A stretch of 61,740 nucleotides of DNA from NCBI GenBank assembly GCA_030678995.1, contig JAUXTQ010000041.1:1-61740 (forward strand), given 5' to 3'. Made by a program: the position numbers and the translations under genes. Source of the stretch: Caulobacter sp. Lineage in GTDB: Bacteria; Pseudomonadota; Alphaproteobacteria; Caulobacterales; Caulobacteraceae. Below the pieces are notes generated by a model. The model had not been told where the DNA came from and did not search any database. It was given only the letters and a program-made list of their open reading frames with translations. Positions 1 through 9,569 of this stretch are shown here, one piece after another (within the stretch, counting starts at the first letter, position 1; each line of letters starts with the position of its first letter).

Positions 1-845
1 GCGCCCGTGCCGGGGTCCCAGCTGTCGAGGTGACCGCCGATGACGATGACCTCTTCCGGCTTTTCGCTGCCGGGGATCTCGCCGGAGATGTTCCAGGCGA
101 CGGTGTCGGGGTTGACGGTCGAGGCGAGGTTCAGCCTGACCGTCACCGGCCCGCGGGCGGCGAGGCGCTCCAGCAGCTCCGAATCCGGCACGCCCAGGGC
201 GGCGGCGGGGATCTTCGGGGCGTCGTCGGCGTAGCGGGTGCCGCCGGTGTGGGGCAGGCGCGAGTCCGAGGTCGAGACCGAGCGCATCAGGAAGGCCACC
301 GCCCCGCGCCGGGCGGCTTCGGACGGACCCGAACGGCGGGCCAGACCCGCGGCGCCATAGCCCGAGCCATCCTGGGTGCGGGTCATCGGCTGAGTGACGA
401 CAGCGATCTTGCCGGTCAGCGAGCCAACCGGGGCGGCCAGCAGGTCGGCATAGGTCGGGAAGATGACGATCTCCGCCTCGATGCCCTTCTTCGGCGTCGG
501 CACGGTGCCGCCCAGGCCGAGGATCGACAGCTGGAACGGATAGGGGGCGGTGACCGAGGCCGACTCCGGACCGCGGGTCCAGCTGGGCTTGGCGAACTCC
601 TCGACCTTGATGTTGACGAAGCCCAGCTCGGTGAAGGTGGTCACCGCCCAGTCCTTCGCCCGCGTCATGGCCGGCGAGCCGGTGGGCCGGGGGCCGATCT
701 CGGAGGTCAGGTCCTCCAGCAGCGACCAGGCGGTCGTGTCGGTCAGCGCCTGGTCGCGCAGGGCGGCGGCGGTGTCGGCCGGCTCGGCGGCGGCGGCCGG
801 CATGGCCAGAAGGCAGAAGGCGAAAAGCAGGGCGGCGCGGCGCAT
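1..845 (-). CDS. M28 family metallopeptidase (partial, C-terminus beyond window)
   Basis: The reading frame starts at the ATG at 845 and runs off the left edge. It begins with a clear Sec signal peptide (MRRAALLFAF..., hydrophobic core, AAAAE cleavage region), so the product is exported. The central part has the protease-associated insert typical of M28 aminopeptidases and carboxypeptidases. Near the edge is the zinc-site motif GGHLDSWDPGTG, whose His and Asp are metal ligands in M28. The gene starts 8 bp after the murB stop, with GGAG between them, so it is probably co-transcribed as the tail of the dcw operon. The substrate is unknown; it may be a cell wall or dietary peptide. Confidence 0.85.
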   Translation of the reverse strand, partial: MRRAALLFAFCLLAMPAAAAEPADTAAALRDQALTDTTAWSLLEDLTSEIGPRPTGSPAMTRAKDWAVTTFTELGFVNIKVEEFAKPSWTRGPESASVTAPYPFQLSILGLGGTVPTPKKGIEAEIVIFPTYADLLAAPVGSLTGKIAVVTQPMTRTQDGSGYGAAGLARRSGPSEAARRGAVAFLMRSVSTSDSRLPHTGGTRYADDAPKIPAAALGVPDSELLERLAARGPVTVRLNLASTVNPDTVAWNISGEIPGSEKPEEVIVIGGHLDSWDPGTG

Positions 846-853
846 GGATGCTC

Positions 854-1780
854 CTAGGCGGCTGACGGCAGGGGCCTGCCGATACGTTTGATTTCCCAGT
901 CCAGCTGGATGCCGGCTTTCGCCAGCACATCGGCCCGCACGGCCTCGCCCAGACCTTCGAGGTCGGCGGCGGTGGCCTCGCCGGGATTGATCATGAAGTT
1001 GGCGTGCAGGGGCGAGAACATCGCCCCGCCGCCGGTCGCCTTGAACAGCCTGCCGCGCCAGCCGGCCTCGTCGACCAGCTTCCAGGACGAGTGACCGGGC
1101 GGGTTCTTGAAGGTCGAACCGCCGGTCTTCTCCCGGATCGGCTGGGTGGTCTCGCGGCGGGCGGTGATCTCGGCCATGCGCGCCTTAACGGCGGCGGGAT
1201 CGTCGGGTGTTCCGCGGAACACGGCCTGGGTCCAGATCATCGAGTCCGGCTCAACCACCGTGTGCCGATAGGTGAAGCCGAAGTCCTGGTTCTCCCAGAT
1301 TCGGAACGCGCCGGTGCGGTCGTAGCCGGTGGCGCTGACCAGCACGTCTTTCGTCTCGCGACCATAACAGCCGGCGTTCATGGTCAGGGCGCCGCCGATG
1401 GTTCCCGGGATGCCGGCGTAGAACTCCAGGCCCGCCAGGCCCGCATTGGCCGCCGCCCGGGCCACCTGGGCGTCCAGGGCGGCGGGGCCGGCGATGACCA
1501 GGTCCCCGTCGACGAGGATGTCGCCGAACGCTCGCCCGGCGCAGCGAATCACCACGCCCTCGACGCCGCCGTCGCGGATGATGACGTTGGAGCCGACGCC
1601 CAGGATGGTCAGCGGAACCTGCGGCGACAGGGCGAGCAGGAAGTCCCGCAGGTCGTCCGGGTCCGCCGGCAGGAACAGCACATCCGCCGGCCCGCCGACC
1701 CGGAACCAGGTGAACGGCGCCAGCGGCTCATCGAACAGCAGCTTGCCGCGGACGGGGGGAAGGGAGTCGCGCCAGGTCAT
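854..1780 (-). CDS. murB: UDP-N-acetylenolpyruvoylglucosamine reductase MurB
   Basis: This FAD enzyme reduces UDP-GlcNAc-enolpyruvate to UDP-MurNAc with NADPH, the second committed cytoplasmic step of peptidoglycan synthesis. FAD-binding motifs are visible: [22 protein letters not shown], and [15 protein letters not shown]. The C-terminal catalytic part carries [12 protein letters not shown]. The start at 1780 ([10 protein letters not shown], 308 aa) was chosen because the longer upstream frame reads through a repeat element and has no MurB similarity. It follows murC on the same strand across a 142-bp gap that holds the inverted repeat. Confidence 0.93.
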   Translation of the reverse strand: MTWRDSLPPVRGKLLFDEPLAPFTWFRVGGPADVLFLPADPDDLRDFLLALSPQVPLTILGVGSNVIIRDGGVEGVVIRCAGRAFGDILVDGDLVIAGPAALDAQVARAAANAGLAGLEFYAGIPGTIGGALTMNAGCYGRETKDVLVSATGYDRTGAFRIWENQDFGFTYRHTVVEPDSMIWTQAVFRGTPDDPAAVKARMAEITARRETTQPIREKTGGSTFKNPPGHSSWKLVDEAGWRGRLFKATGGGAMFSPLHANFMINPGEATAADLEGLGEAVRADVLAKAGIQLDWEIKRIGRPLPSAA

Positions 1781-1798
1781 GGCGCTGTCCCGGCGTGG

Positions 1799-1896
1799 TT
1801 CGAGACGCTCGCTCAAGGCTCGCTCCTCACCATGACGTACAGGGGGGAAAGCCAACCCCCATTCGTCATCCTGAGGAGCCCGAAGGGCGTCTCGAA
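1799..1896. repeat. REP-like inverted repeat between murC and murB
   Basis: The left arm (1799-1837, TTCGAGACG...CTCCTCACCATGACG) and right arm (1865-1896, CGTCATCCTGAGGAGC...GTCTCGAA) are imperfect reverse complements around a spacer of about 27 bp. The CGTCATCCTGAGGAG and TCGAAGGAC words are typical of dispersed intergenic repeats in many proteobacterial genomes. It can form a large mRNA hairpin inside the operon and might modulate murB expression or mRNA stability. Confidence 0.6.
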
Positions 1897-1922
1897 GGAC
1901 GCAACACGGGCCATGCAGCCCC

Positions 1923-3341
1923 TCACGCCAGCGCCTCGAGCTGCCCCGGCAGGGCGTAGGACCAGCTGGTGATGTCGCCGGCCCCCAACAGGACGACGAT
2001 GTCGCCCGCCCTCGCCTCTTCCTTCACTAGCGTCGCCAACGCCCCCGGGCCCTCCAGCGGGATCGCCCGGCGGTGGCCGTAGCGGCGCAGGCCTTCGATC
2101 AGGCCGTCACGGTCGACCCCTTCGATGGGCGTCTCCCCGGCGGTGTAGACGTCGGCCACGATGACCACGTCGGCGTCGTTGAAGCAGGCGCTGAACTCGG
2201 CCATCAGGTCGCGCAGGCGGGTGAAGCGGTGCGGCTGGACCACGGCGATGACCTTGGCGTCCGGGGTCACGGCCCGGGCGGCGGTCAGCACCGCGGCGAT
2301 CTCAACCGGGTGGTGGGCGTAGTCGTCGATGATCCGCACGCCGTTCACGACGCCGGTGGTGGTGAAGCGCCGCTTGACCCCGCCGAACCCCGCCAGGCCC
2401 TTGCGGATCGACTCCCCGTCGACCCCCAGCTCCCGCGCCACGGCGATGGCGGCGCAGGCGTTCATCACGTTATGCAGCCCGGCCATCGGCAGCTTCAGCC
2501 CGTCAAAGCGGATCGGCTCGCCGTCATGCGGCGTGATCAGCACGTCGAACTGGGCGCCTTCGGGACCCATGGTGATGTGCTGGGCGCGGACCTCGGCCTG
2601 GGGGTTGGTCCCGTAGGTGACCATCCGCCGGTTCTCGACCCGGGCGCTGAGGGCCTGGACCTCCGGATGATCCACGCAGATGGCCGCGAAACCATAGAAG
2701 GGGATGTTCTCGACGAAGTCCTGGAAGCCCTTCTTCACCGCTTCGAAGTCGCCCCAATGGTCGAGGTGCTCGGCGTCGATGTTGGTCACCACCGCGACGG
2801 TGGATTTCAGCTTCAGGAAGGTGCCGTCGCTCTCGTCGGCCTCGACGACGATCCAGTCGCCCTCCCCGACCTTCGCGTTGGTGCCGTAGGCGTTGATGAT
2901 CCCGCCATTGACCACCGTCGGGTCCATGCCGCCGGCGTCCAGCAGGGCGGCGATCATCGAGGTGGTGGTGGTCTTGCCGTGTGTGCCGCCCACGGCAATG
3001 GAGAACTGAAGTCTCATCAGCTCGGCCAGCATTTCGGCCCGGCGCACCAGCGGCAGGCGGCGCTCGCGGGCGGCGACCATTTCCGGGTTATCCGCCTTCA
3101 CCGCCGTCGAATAGACGATGGCCGAGGCGCCCTCGACCTGCCCGCCCTCGTGGCCGATGAAGATGCGCGCGCCCAGCTTCTCCAGCCGCTCGGTGTTGGC
3201 GCTGGCCTTCACGTCCGAGCCCTGCACCGTATAGCCGATGCGGATCATGATCTCGGCGATGCCGCTCATGCCGATGCCGCCGATGCCGATGAAGTGCACG
3301 GGGCCGATTTCGAACGGAACGGGGCGACGACGCTGGATCAT
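1923..3341 (-). CDS. murC: UDP-N-acetylmuramate--L-alanine ligase MurC
   Basis: This is the ATP-dependent ligase that adds L-Ala to UDP-MurNAc. At 472 aa it has the usual length. The N-terminal Rossmann motif [15 protein letters not shown] binds the UDP substrate. The P-loop [11 protein letters not shown] lies near residue 115, and the central Mur ligase motifs EADESDGTF and [10 protein letters not shown] follow. The C-terminal domain has [10 protein letters not shown], where the ligase Arg/His positions lie. The ATG at 3341 fits the family N-terminus. It lies 9 bp downstream of murG in the dcw operon. Confidence 0.95.
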   Translation of the reverse strand: MIQRRRPVPFEIGPVHFIGIGGIGMSGIAEIMIRIGYTVQGSDVKASANTERLEKLGARIFIGHEGGQVEGASAIVYSTAVKADNPEMVAARERRLPLVRRAEMLAELMRLQFSIAVGGTHGKTTTTSMIAALLDAGGMDPTVVNGGIINAYGTNAKVGEGDWIVVEADESDGTFLKLKSTVAVVTNIDAEHLDHWGDFEAVKKGFQDFVENIPFYGFAAICVDHPEVQALSARVENRRMVTYGTNPQAEVRAQHITMGPEGAQFDVLITPHDGEPIRFDGLKLPMAGLHNVMNACAAIAVARELGVDGESIRKGLAGFGGVKRRFTTTGVVNGVRIIDDYAHHPVEIAAVLTAARAVTPDAKVIAVVQPHRFTRLRDLMAEFSACFNDADVVIVADVYTAGETPIEGVDRDGLIEGLRRYGHRRAIPLEGPGALATLVKEEARAGDIVVLLGAGDITSWSYALPGQLEALA

Positions 3342-3350
3342 CCGCGCGGC

Positions 3351-4448
3351 TTACCCCAGCGCGGTCCGAACGACCAGATCGGCCAACGCTTCCGCCGCAT
3401 CGGGCCTGGCCACCGACCGGGCGCCCTTGGCCATATGGGCCAGCCAGTCGGGGTCGCGCAGCAGGGCGTTGAGGGCCCCGGCCAGGCTGTCGACGGTCAG
3501 TTCGTCTTCCAGGGCCACCGCCGCCGCGTCGGCATCGGCCAGCAGTTTGGCGTTGAAACGCTGGTGGTCGTCGGCGGCGATCTTCAGCGGCACCAGCAGC
3601 GACGGCCGTCCGGCCACCGCCAGTTCGCAGACCGTCGAGGCGCCGGCCCGGCCGATCACCAGGTGGGCGGCTTCCAGACGCCCGGCCATGTCGCGGAAGA
3701 AGGGCGCCACCTCGGCCTTGACCAGGGCATCGGCGTAGGCGGCGCGGGCGCTGTCCATCGACTCCTTGCGGGTCTGCTGCTGCACCTCCAGCCGGGCGCG
3801 CAGATCCTCGGGCAGGCGCAGGATCGCCTGGGGCGTCAGCTCTGATAGCAGGCGGGCGCCCTGGCTGCCGCCGGTGATCAGCAGGCGGATCGGGCCGCCG
3901 GGCTCGGGCGGCGCATAGGGCTTGTCGTAGAGGGCGCGGATCTCCGGCCGCACCGGATTGCCGACCACCCTGGCGCGGGCCTTCACCCTGGGGCTGGCCA
4001 TCTCCAGGGTCGGGAAGGCGCAGGCGACTTCCCTGACCCTGGGGGCCAGGAACCGGTTCACCCGGCCGAGCACCGCGTTCTGTTCGTGGATCACCGTCGG
4101 CCGGCCCTGGCTCAGGGCGGCGAGCAGGGACGGCAGGGACGGATAGCCGCCGAAACCGACCACCACCGCCGGGTCCATGCGCTTGAAAATCGCCCGCGCC
4201 TGCAGCGTGCCCCTGAGCACCGCGAAACCCGCTCTGACCATGCCCAGCGGGTCACCGGCCCTCGCCGTGGCCGCCGCGAGGCTGATCCGCGCATCGGCGG
4301 GAAACTTGTCGGCATAGAGAGCGCCGCGGTCGTCGGTGGCGAGCAGAATGCGCCAGCCCCGCCGGATCAGTTCCTCGGCGAGCGCCTGGGCGGGAAACAT
4401 GTGACCGCCCGTCCCCCCGGCGGCCACAACGGCGATGCGTTCCGGCAT
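3351..4448 (-). CDS. murG: UDP-GlcNAc--lipid I GlcNAc transferase MurG
   Basis: This GT28 glycosyltransferase converts lipid I to lipid II on the inner face of the membrane. It has 365 aa. The N-terminal loop AAGGTGGHMFPA (residues about 9-20) is the family signature, and ITGGSQGA and the GRAGASTVCELAVAGRPSLLVP segment form the UDP-GlcNAc pocket in the C-terminal half. HEQN near residue 124 is also conserved. It sits between ftsW and murC with gaps of about 10 bp, as in other alphaproteobacterial dcw operons. Confidence 0.95.
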   Translation of the reverse strand: MPERIAVVAAGGTGGHMFPAQALAEELIRRGWRILLATDDRGALYADKFPADARISLAAATARAGDPLGMVRAGFAVLRGTLQARAIFKRMDPAVVVGFGGYPSLPSLLAALSQGRPTVIHEQNAVLGRVNRFLAPRVREVACAFPTLEMASPRVKARARVVGNPVRPEIRALYDKPYAPPEPGGPIRLLITGGSQGARLLSELTPQAILRLPEDLRARLEVQQQTRKESMDSARAAYADALVKAEVAPFFRDMAGRLEAAHLVIGRAGASTVCELAVAGRPSLLVPLKIAADDHQRFNAKLLADADAAAVALEDELTVDSLAGALNALLRDPDWLAHMAKGARSVARPDAAEALADLVVRTALG

Positions 4449-4458
4449 GAGTGACGTC

Positions 4459-5649
4459 TTACGCGAAGGCGCCCGCGTGGGCGAGGCCCTCGCTGGTGGT
4501 GTAGGCGCCGGGTCGGCGGCGCGTGAGGCCCAGAGCCATGCCCAGGGTCAGCCCCATGGCCAACATCGAGGAGCCTCCATAGGAGATGAACGGCAGGGTC
4601 ATGCCCTTGGTCGGGATCATGTTGAGGTTCACCGCCACATTGATGAGGGCCTGCAGGCCGACCAGCACGAACAGGCTGGCCGCCGCCACCTGCTCGAAGG
4701 GATCGGACAGGCGAAGGGCCTTGTAGAGGCCGCGCACGACCAGGAAGCCGAACAGGCCGATCAGGGCCAGGGAGAAGATCAGGCCGTACTCCTCGGCCAG
4801 GACCGAATAGGCGAAGTCGGTGTGCATGTCGGGCACGCCGCGCTTCATCACCCCCTCGCCCGGCCCGCGGCCGAACAGGCCTCCGGCCCAGATGGCCTCG
4901 GAGGCCTGGGTGATCTGGTGCTTGTCCGCCTTGTCCGAACTGAGGAAGGTCTCGACCCGCGCCTGGACGTGCGGCAGCAGGAAGTAGGTACTCCCCAGGC
5001 CCACCAGGGCCGTCGCGCCCAGCCCCATGATCCAGCTGATCGGCACGCCCGCCATCCAGAACGCCGCCCCGAAGGCGATGGTGATGAGCACGGTCTGGCC
5101 GAGGTCAGGCTGTTTCAGCAGCAGCCCGACCGCCAGCAGGTACAGGCAAAAGGCGATGAACACGCCCGGCACGCCCTCGCCCTTCTGGCCCTCGGCGAAC
5201 ATCCAGGCCACCAGCACCACCAGGGCCGGCTTCATGAATTCCGAGGGCTGCAGGGTGAACCCGGCCAGGTGGATCCAGCGGGTGGCGCCCTTGGCCTCGT
5301 GGCCGATGAACGGCAGGGCCGCCATCAGCACGATCATTCCGAGATAGACGAAGAAGGCCAGCCTGCGGATGTTCCGGGCTGACAGCATCGAGACCCCGAC
5401 CAGCAGGGCCGCCGCGATGCCGCCGAAGACAGTCTGGCGGATGGCGAAGTGGAAGGCGTCCGAATAGTGCAGGCGCGCCGCCGCCGCCGGGCTGGTGCCG
5501 AACGACAGCAGGACGCCCAGGGTGATCAGGATGAACACCGTGCCCAGCAGCCAGCGATCCATGGTCCACCACCATTTGCCGACCATGGTCTGGTCCGAGC
5601 GCAGGAAGGTGTGCTGGCTGTTGAAGAAGGACTGCGGGGTATCGGTCAT
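4459..5649 (-). CDS. ftsW: Peptidoglycan glycosyltransferase FtsW
   Basis: This SEDS-family membrane protein (396 aa, about ten hydrophobic segments) polymerises lipid II at the septum together with FtsI. Recognisable SEDS signatures are LQPSEFMKPALVVLVAWM and, near the C-terminus, GMTLPFISYGGSSMLAMG. KQPDLGQTVLI in the middle contains the family-conserved Asp. The start at 5649 overlaps the murD stop (ATGA), which indicates translational coupling. Confidence 0.94.
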   Translation of the reverse strand: MTDTPQSFFNSQHTFLRSDQTMVGKWWWTMDRWLLGTVFILITLGVLLSFGTSPAAAARLHYSDAFHFAIRQTVFGGIAAALLVGVSMLSARNIRRLAFFVYLGMIVLMAALPFIGHEAKGATRWIHLAGFTLQPSEFMKPALVVLVAWMFAEGQKGEGVPGVFIAFCLYLLAVGLLLKQPDLGQTVLITIAFGAAFWMAGVPISWIMGLGATALVGLGSTYFLLPHVQARVETFLSSDKADKHQITQASEAIWAGGLFGRGPGEGVMKRGVPDMHTDFAYSVLAEEYGLIFSLALIGLFGFLVVRGLYKALRLSDPFEQVAAASLFVLVGLQALINVAVNLNMIPTKGMTLPFISYGGSSMLAMGLTLGMALGLTRRRPGAYTTSEGLAHAGAFA

Positions 5650-7061
5650 GCGCGGGCCCCTTTCAACGCGGGTCGCCGCAAGGCATCGACCGCGGCGCGG
5701 AAGGCTTCGCCCCGCGCCTCGAAGTCGGTGAACTGGTCGAAGGAGGCGCAGGCCGGCGAGAGCAGCACGATGGCGTCCTCGCCGCTGGCCTCGGCGTCGG
5801 CGAAGGCGGCGGCCGTGGCGGCTTCGATCGTGCCGGACTGAACGTGCGGCGCGCGCCCTTCGAGAACCTTGGCGAAGTCCTTCGCCCCTTCGCCAATCAG
5901 ATAGGCCTTGGCCACCCGGCCAAAGAGGTCGGCGAGCGGCGCGATGCCGCCCTCCTTGGGCTGGCCGCCGGCGATCCAGTAGACGCGCGGATAGCTGCTC
6001 AGAGCCTGGCGAGCGGCGTCGGCGTTGGTCGCCTTGGAGTCGTTGACGAAGCGGACCCGGCCGAGGGTCGCCACCGTCTCCATGCGATGAGCCAGGCCCG
6101 GGAAGGTCATCAGCCCCTCGGCGGCTTCCTCGGCGGGCACGCCAAGGGCGCGAGCGGCGGCGTAGGCGGCGGCGGCGTTCTGCCAGTTGTGGCGACCCGG
6201 CAGGGAACGGGCGCGCAGCAGATCGGCCACCTCGACCACCCGGTCGCCGGTGGCGTCATAGAGCACGCCCTGGATGGCGTAGACGCCGCGGCCCATCGAG
6301 CGGCTGGCGCTGATCGGCCAGATGGTCCGGTGGTTGGCGGCGGTAATCTCGGTGCAGATGCGCTGGCACCAGGGGTCGTCGACGCCGATGACGGCGGTGT
6401 CGCCCTTGGTCTGGTTGAGCAGCACCCGGCGCTTGGCGGCGACATAGCCCTCCATGCCGCCGTGGCGGTCCAGATGGTCGGGCGAGATGTTCAGCAGCAT
6501 CGCCGCGTCGGGCTTGAGGCTGGAGGTCAGGTCAAGCTGGTAGGAGGAGACCTCCAGCACATAGACCGCCCCGCCGTGCATGTCGGGCAGGTCCAGGACG
6601 CCGACGCCGATGTTTCCGCCGATGCGGGTGTCGCGGCCGGCGCTGGCGCAGATGTGGCCCAGCAGGGCGGTAGTGGTGGACTTGCCGTTGGTGCCGGTAA
6701 TCGCCGCCACCTTGGGCCGCTTGTGCGCCGGGGCGGCGTTGACGGTGCGAGCGAAGAGCTCGATGTCGCCCAGAATCTCGACGCCCGACGCCCTGGCTTT
6801 TTCCACCGTCCAGTGCGGCGCCGGATGGGTCAGCGGCACGCCGGGCGACAGCATCAGGGCGGCGAAGTCCGACCAGTCGGCGGACGTCAGGTCGACGATC
6901 GGAAGGCCCTCGGCCGCGGCCGCGGCGCGACCGCCCTCCTTCTCGTCCCACAGCGCCACCTGGGCTCCGCCGGCGACGAGCGCGCGCGCGGCCGTCAGCC
7001 CGGTCCGGCCGAGACCGAACACGGCGACCTTGCGTCCCTCGAAGCCGCGGATGGGGATCAT
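5646..7061 (-). CDS. murD: UDP-N-acetylmuramoyl-L-alanine--D-glutamate ligase MurD
   Basis: This cytoplasmic ATP-dependent ligase adds D-Glu to UDP-MurNAc-L-Ala. It has 471 aa. The N-terminus GRKVAVFGLGRTGLTAARAL binds UDP. The P-loop is AAITGTNGKSTTTALLGH, and the Mur ligase motifs EVSSYQLD, NISPDHLDRHGG and FVNDSKATN follow in order. SPACASFDQFTDFEARGEAF is the MurD-type C-terminal signature. It lies 16 bp after mraY and overlaps ftsW by 4 nt. Confidence 0.95.
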   Translation of the reverse strand: MIPIRGFEGRKVAVFGLGRTGLTAARALVAGGAQVALWDEKEGGRAAAAAEGLPIVDLTSADWSDFAALMLSPGVPLTHPAPHWTVEKARASGVEILGDIELFARTVNAAPAHKRPKVAAITGTNGKSTTTALLGHICASAGRDTRIGGNIGVGVLDLPDMHGGAVYVLEVSSYQLDLTSSLKPDAAMLLNISPDHLDRHGGMEGYVAAKRRVLLNQTKGDTAVIGVDDPWCQRICTEITAANHRTIWPISASRSMGRGVYAIQGVLYDATGDRVVEVADLLRARSLPGRHNWQNAAAAYAAARALGVPAEEAAEGLMTFPGLAHRMETVATLGRVRFVNDSKATNADAARQALSSYPRVYWIAGGQPKEGGIAPLADLFGRVAKAYLIGEGAKDFAKVLEGRAPHVQSGTIEAATAAAFADAEASGEDAIVLLSPACASFDQFTDFEARGEAFRAAVDALRRPALKGARA

Positions 7062-7077
7062 GGCGCGCCGGGTCTCC

Positions 7078-8178
7078 CTATCTCAACTTGAGGGTGGCCA
7101 GGCCGATGAAGGCCAGCATGAGCGAGACGATCCAGAAGCGGATGACCACGGTCGATTCCGGCCAGCCCAGCTTCTCGAAGTGGTGGTGGATCGGGGCCAT
7201 CAGGAAGATGCGCTTGCCGGTGCGTTTGAAGTAGGCGACCTGGATGATGACGCTGAGCAGCTCGGCAACGAACAGGCCGCCGATAATGGCCAGGACGATC
7301 TCGTGCTTGGTCGCTACGGCGATGGCGCCCAGCGCGCCGCCCAGGGCCAGCGAGCCGGTGTCGCCCATGAATATCTTGGCCGGCGGGGCGTTGTACCAGA
7401 GGAAGCCCAACCCCGCCCCGATCAGGGCGCCGCAGATGACGGCCACTTCCCCGACCCCAGGCACGAAATGGACCTGCAGGTATTGGGCGAAGACGTAGTT
7501 GCCGACGAGGTAGGCGATCAGGCCCAGGGCCGCCGCCGCGATCATCACCGGCACGATGGCCAGGCCGTCCAGACCGTCAGTGAAGTTGACCGCGTTGGAG
7601 AAGCCGACGATCACCACCGCCGCGAAGGCCAGGTAGAACCAGCCGAGGTTGATCAGCAGGTTCTTGAAGATCGGGAAGGCGACGGAGGTGGACAGGTCGG
7701 GCGCGTCCGGCGACTTGCCGCCGAACCAGATCAGCAGGGCCGCCGCGGCGAGGGCGATGGCGAACTGGATGACCAGCTTCACCGGACCGGAAACCCCGGC
7801 CGTGGTCTGTTTGGTGACCTTGTCGTAGTCGTCCATGAAGCCCAGCACGCCGTAACCGGCGGTAACCATCAGCACGACCCAGACATAGATGTTGGTCAGG
7901 TTGGCCCACAACAGCGTGCCGCCGATGGCGCCGGCCAGGATCATCAAACCGCCCATGGTCGGGGTGCCGGCCTTTTCGAGCACATGGCGCTCGATGCCCT
8001 CCTTGCGGATCGGCTGACCCTTGCCCTGCTTGGCGCGCATCCAGGCGATGAAACGCGAACCCATGGCGACGGCAATGATGAAGCCGGTCATGGTCGCCAT
8101 GCCGGTCCGGAACGTCAGGTATTTCAGCAGGTTGAGTCCCGGGATCGAATCCCGCCACTCGGCCAGGAACTGCAGCAT
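7078..8178 (-). CDS. mraY: Phospho-N-acetylmuramoyl-pentapeptide-transferase MraY
   Basis: This integral membrane enzyme makes lipid I from UDP-MurNAc-pentapeptide and undecaprenyl phosphate. The start at 8178 ([16 protein letters not shown], 366 aa) matches the family N-terminus; the longer upstream frame only reads through murF. Signatures: [13 protein letters not shown] near residue 70, the active-site aspartates in [18 protein letters not shown] and [12 protein letters not shown], and the C-terminal [15 protein letters not shown]. The ATG shares one base with the murF TGA (TGATG). Confidence 0.95.
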   Translation of the reverse strand: MLQFLAEWRDSIPGLNLLKYLTFRTGMATMTGFIIAVAMGSRFIAWMRAKQGKGQPIRKEGIERHVLEKAGTPTMGGLMILAGAIGGTLLWANLTNIYVWVVLMVTAGYGVLGFMDDYDKVTKQTTAGVSGPVKLVIQFAIALAAAALLIWFGGKSPDAPDLSTSVAFPIFKNLLINLGWFYLAFAAVVIVGFSNAVNFTDGLDGLAIVPVMIAAAALGLIAYLVGNYVFAQYLQVHFVPGVGEVAVICGALIGAGLGFLWYNAPPAKIFMGDTGSLALGGALGAIAVATKHEIVLAIIGGLFVAELLSVIIQVAYFKRTGKRIFLMAPIHHHFEKLGWPESTVVIRFWIVSLMLAFIGLATLKLR

Positions 8179-9569
8179 CAGGCCGTCTCCCCCGTGAAGT
8201 CGAGCGCGGCCAGGGCGGCGGCTATCGCGCTCGCCCGGCTGCCGTTCGACCCTTTGACCATCACCAGATCGCCCGGCTCCGCGGCCAATGCGACGCGCGG
8301 CGCGAGATCGGCCGCGGCTTCCGCGTAGCCACCTCTTCGAGTCGGCGGAAGGGCGTCCCAGAGCGATTTCATCATCGGCCCGGCGCAGAACACCAGGTCG
8401 ACCCCGGCCGCCATGATCGGCTCGGCAAGCGCGGCGTGGAAGGCGGGCGCATCGGGGCCCAACTCGAGCATGTCGGTCAGGGCGACGATCCGCCGCCCGC
8501 GCTCCTGCCGGGCGCCGAGGGTCTTCAAAGCCGCGGCCATGGAGATCGGATTGGCGTTGTAGCTTTCGTCGATCAGCGTGAAGGCCCCGCCGGCGATGTG
8601 CACGGTCTTCTCGGCGCCCCGCCCGGCCAGCGGCGCGAAGTCGGCGAGGGCCGCGAGCGCGGTCTGGCGGTCCACGGCCATGGCCTCCAGCGCCAGCAGG
8701 GCGCACAGGCTGTTGAGCCCCCAGTGAAGGCCGGTCTGCAACAGCGGGTAGCTGACCGAGGCGCCATTGATGGTCGCCCGGACGCTGGCGTGGCCGTGGG
8801 CGGTGGAGAAGTCGAGCAGCCGGGCGTCGCAGCCCTCGCCCGAGCCGAACGACAACACCCGGGCGCCGGCGGCGCGGGCTTGGTGGCTGAGCAGATCGAA
8901 CCAGCGGTTGTCGGCGTTGAGGATGGCCACGCCGCCTTCCTCGATGCCGTCGAAGATCTCGGCCTTGGCGCGGGCGACGCCCTCTTCCCCGTCCGGAAAA
9001 TTCTCGATGTGCACCGGGCCGACGGTGGTCACCACAGCCACCTCGGGCCGGACCAGGCGCGACAGGGGCGAGATTTCGTCGGCATGGTTCATGCCGATCT
9101 CGAATACCGCCCGCTGCGTCGCCCAGGGCATGCGCGCCAGAGTCAGCGGAACGCCGATGTGGTTGTTGTAAGACTTCACCGACGAGTGCCAGCGGCCCGC
9201 CAGGGCCAGGCCCGCGGCGATGGCCTGGGTGACGCTGGTCTTGCCGACCGAGCCGGTGACGGCGGCCCGCACGGCCAGCGAGCGGTCGCGGGCGGCGGCC
9301 CCCATGGCCTCGAGCGCCTTGAGGGTGTCGGGCACAAGGACGTGGGGACCGTCGATCGGCCGGGAGGCCAGAACGCCGAAGGCGCCGGCCGCGAAGGCGC
9401 CGGAAGCGAACGCATGGCCGTCACGCTCGCCGGTCAGGGCGACGAACAGGTCGCCGGCATTGACGTCGCGGCTGTCGATCGAGACGCCAAGGGCGTTGAA
9501 TGACGCGCCGACGACCTTGCCGCCCGTGACGGCGGCGATGTCTTCGGAGGTCCAGAGCACGTCAGCCAT
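8178..9569 (-). CDS. murF: UDP-MurNAc-tripeptide--D-Ala-D-Ala ligase MurF
   Basis: This ligase adds D-Ala-D-Ala to the UDP-MurNAc tripeptide. It has 463 aa. The P-loop is [33 protein letters not shown] and [10 protein letters not shown] are MurF-specific, and [15 protein letters not shown] marks the central/C-terminal domain. It overlaps murE by 8 nt upstream and mraY by 1 nt downstream. Confidence 0.95.
   Translation of the reverse strand: MADVLWTSEDIAAVTGGKVVGASFNALGVSIDSRDVNAGDLFVALTGERDGHAFASGAFAAGAFGVLASRPIDGPHVLVPDTLKALEAMGAAARDRSLAVRAAVTGSVGKTSVTQAIAAGLALAGRWHSSVKSYNNHIGVPLTLARMPWATQRAVFEIGMNHADEISPLSRLVRPEVAVVTTVGPVHIENFPDGEEGVARAKAEIFDGIEEGGVAILNADNRWFDLLSHQARAAGARVLSFGSGEGCDARLLDFSTAHGHASVRATINGASVSYPLLQTGLHWGLNSLCALLALEAMAVDRQTALAALADFAPLAGRGAEKTVHIAGGAFTLIDESYNANPISMAAALKTLGARQERGRRIVALTDMLELGPDAPAFHAALAEPIMAAGVDLVFCAGPMMKSLWDALPPTRRGGYAEAAADLAPRVALAAEPGDLVMVKGSNGSRASAIAAALAALDFTGETA

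Noticed and set aside
2073..3845. Long open frame (590 aa) opposite murC and murG
   Set aside because: It has low-complexity His/Gly/Asp/Val-rich composition and no domain. It mirrors the codon structure of murC and murG, which are clear genes.
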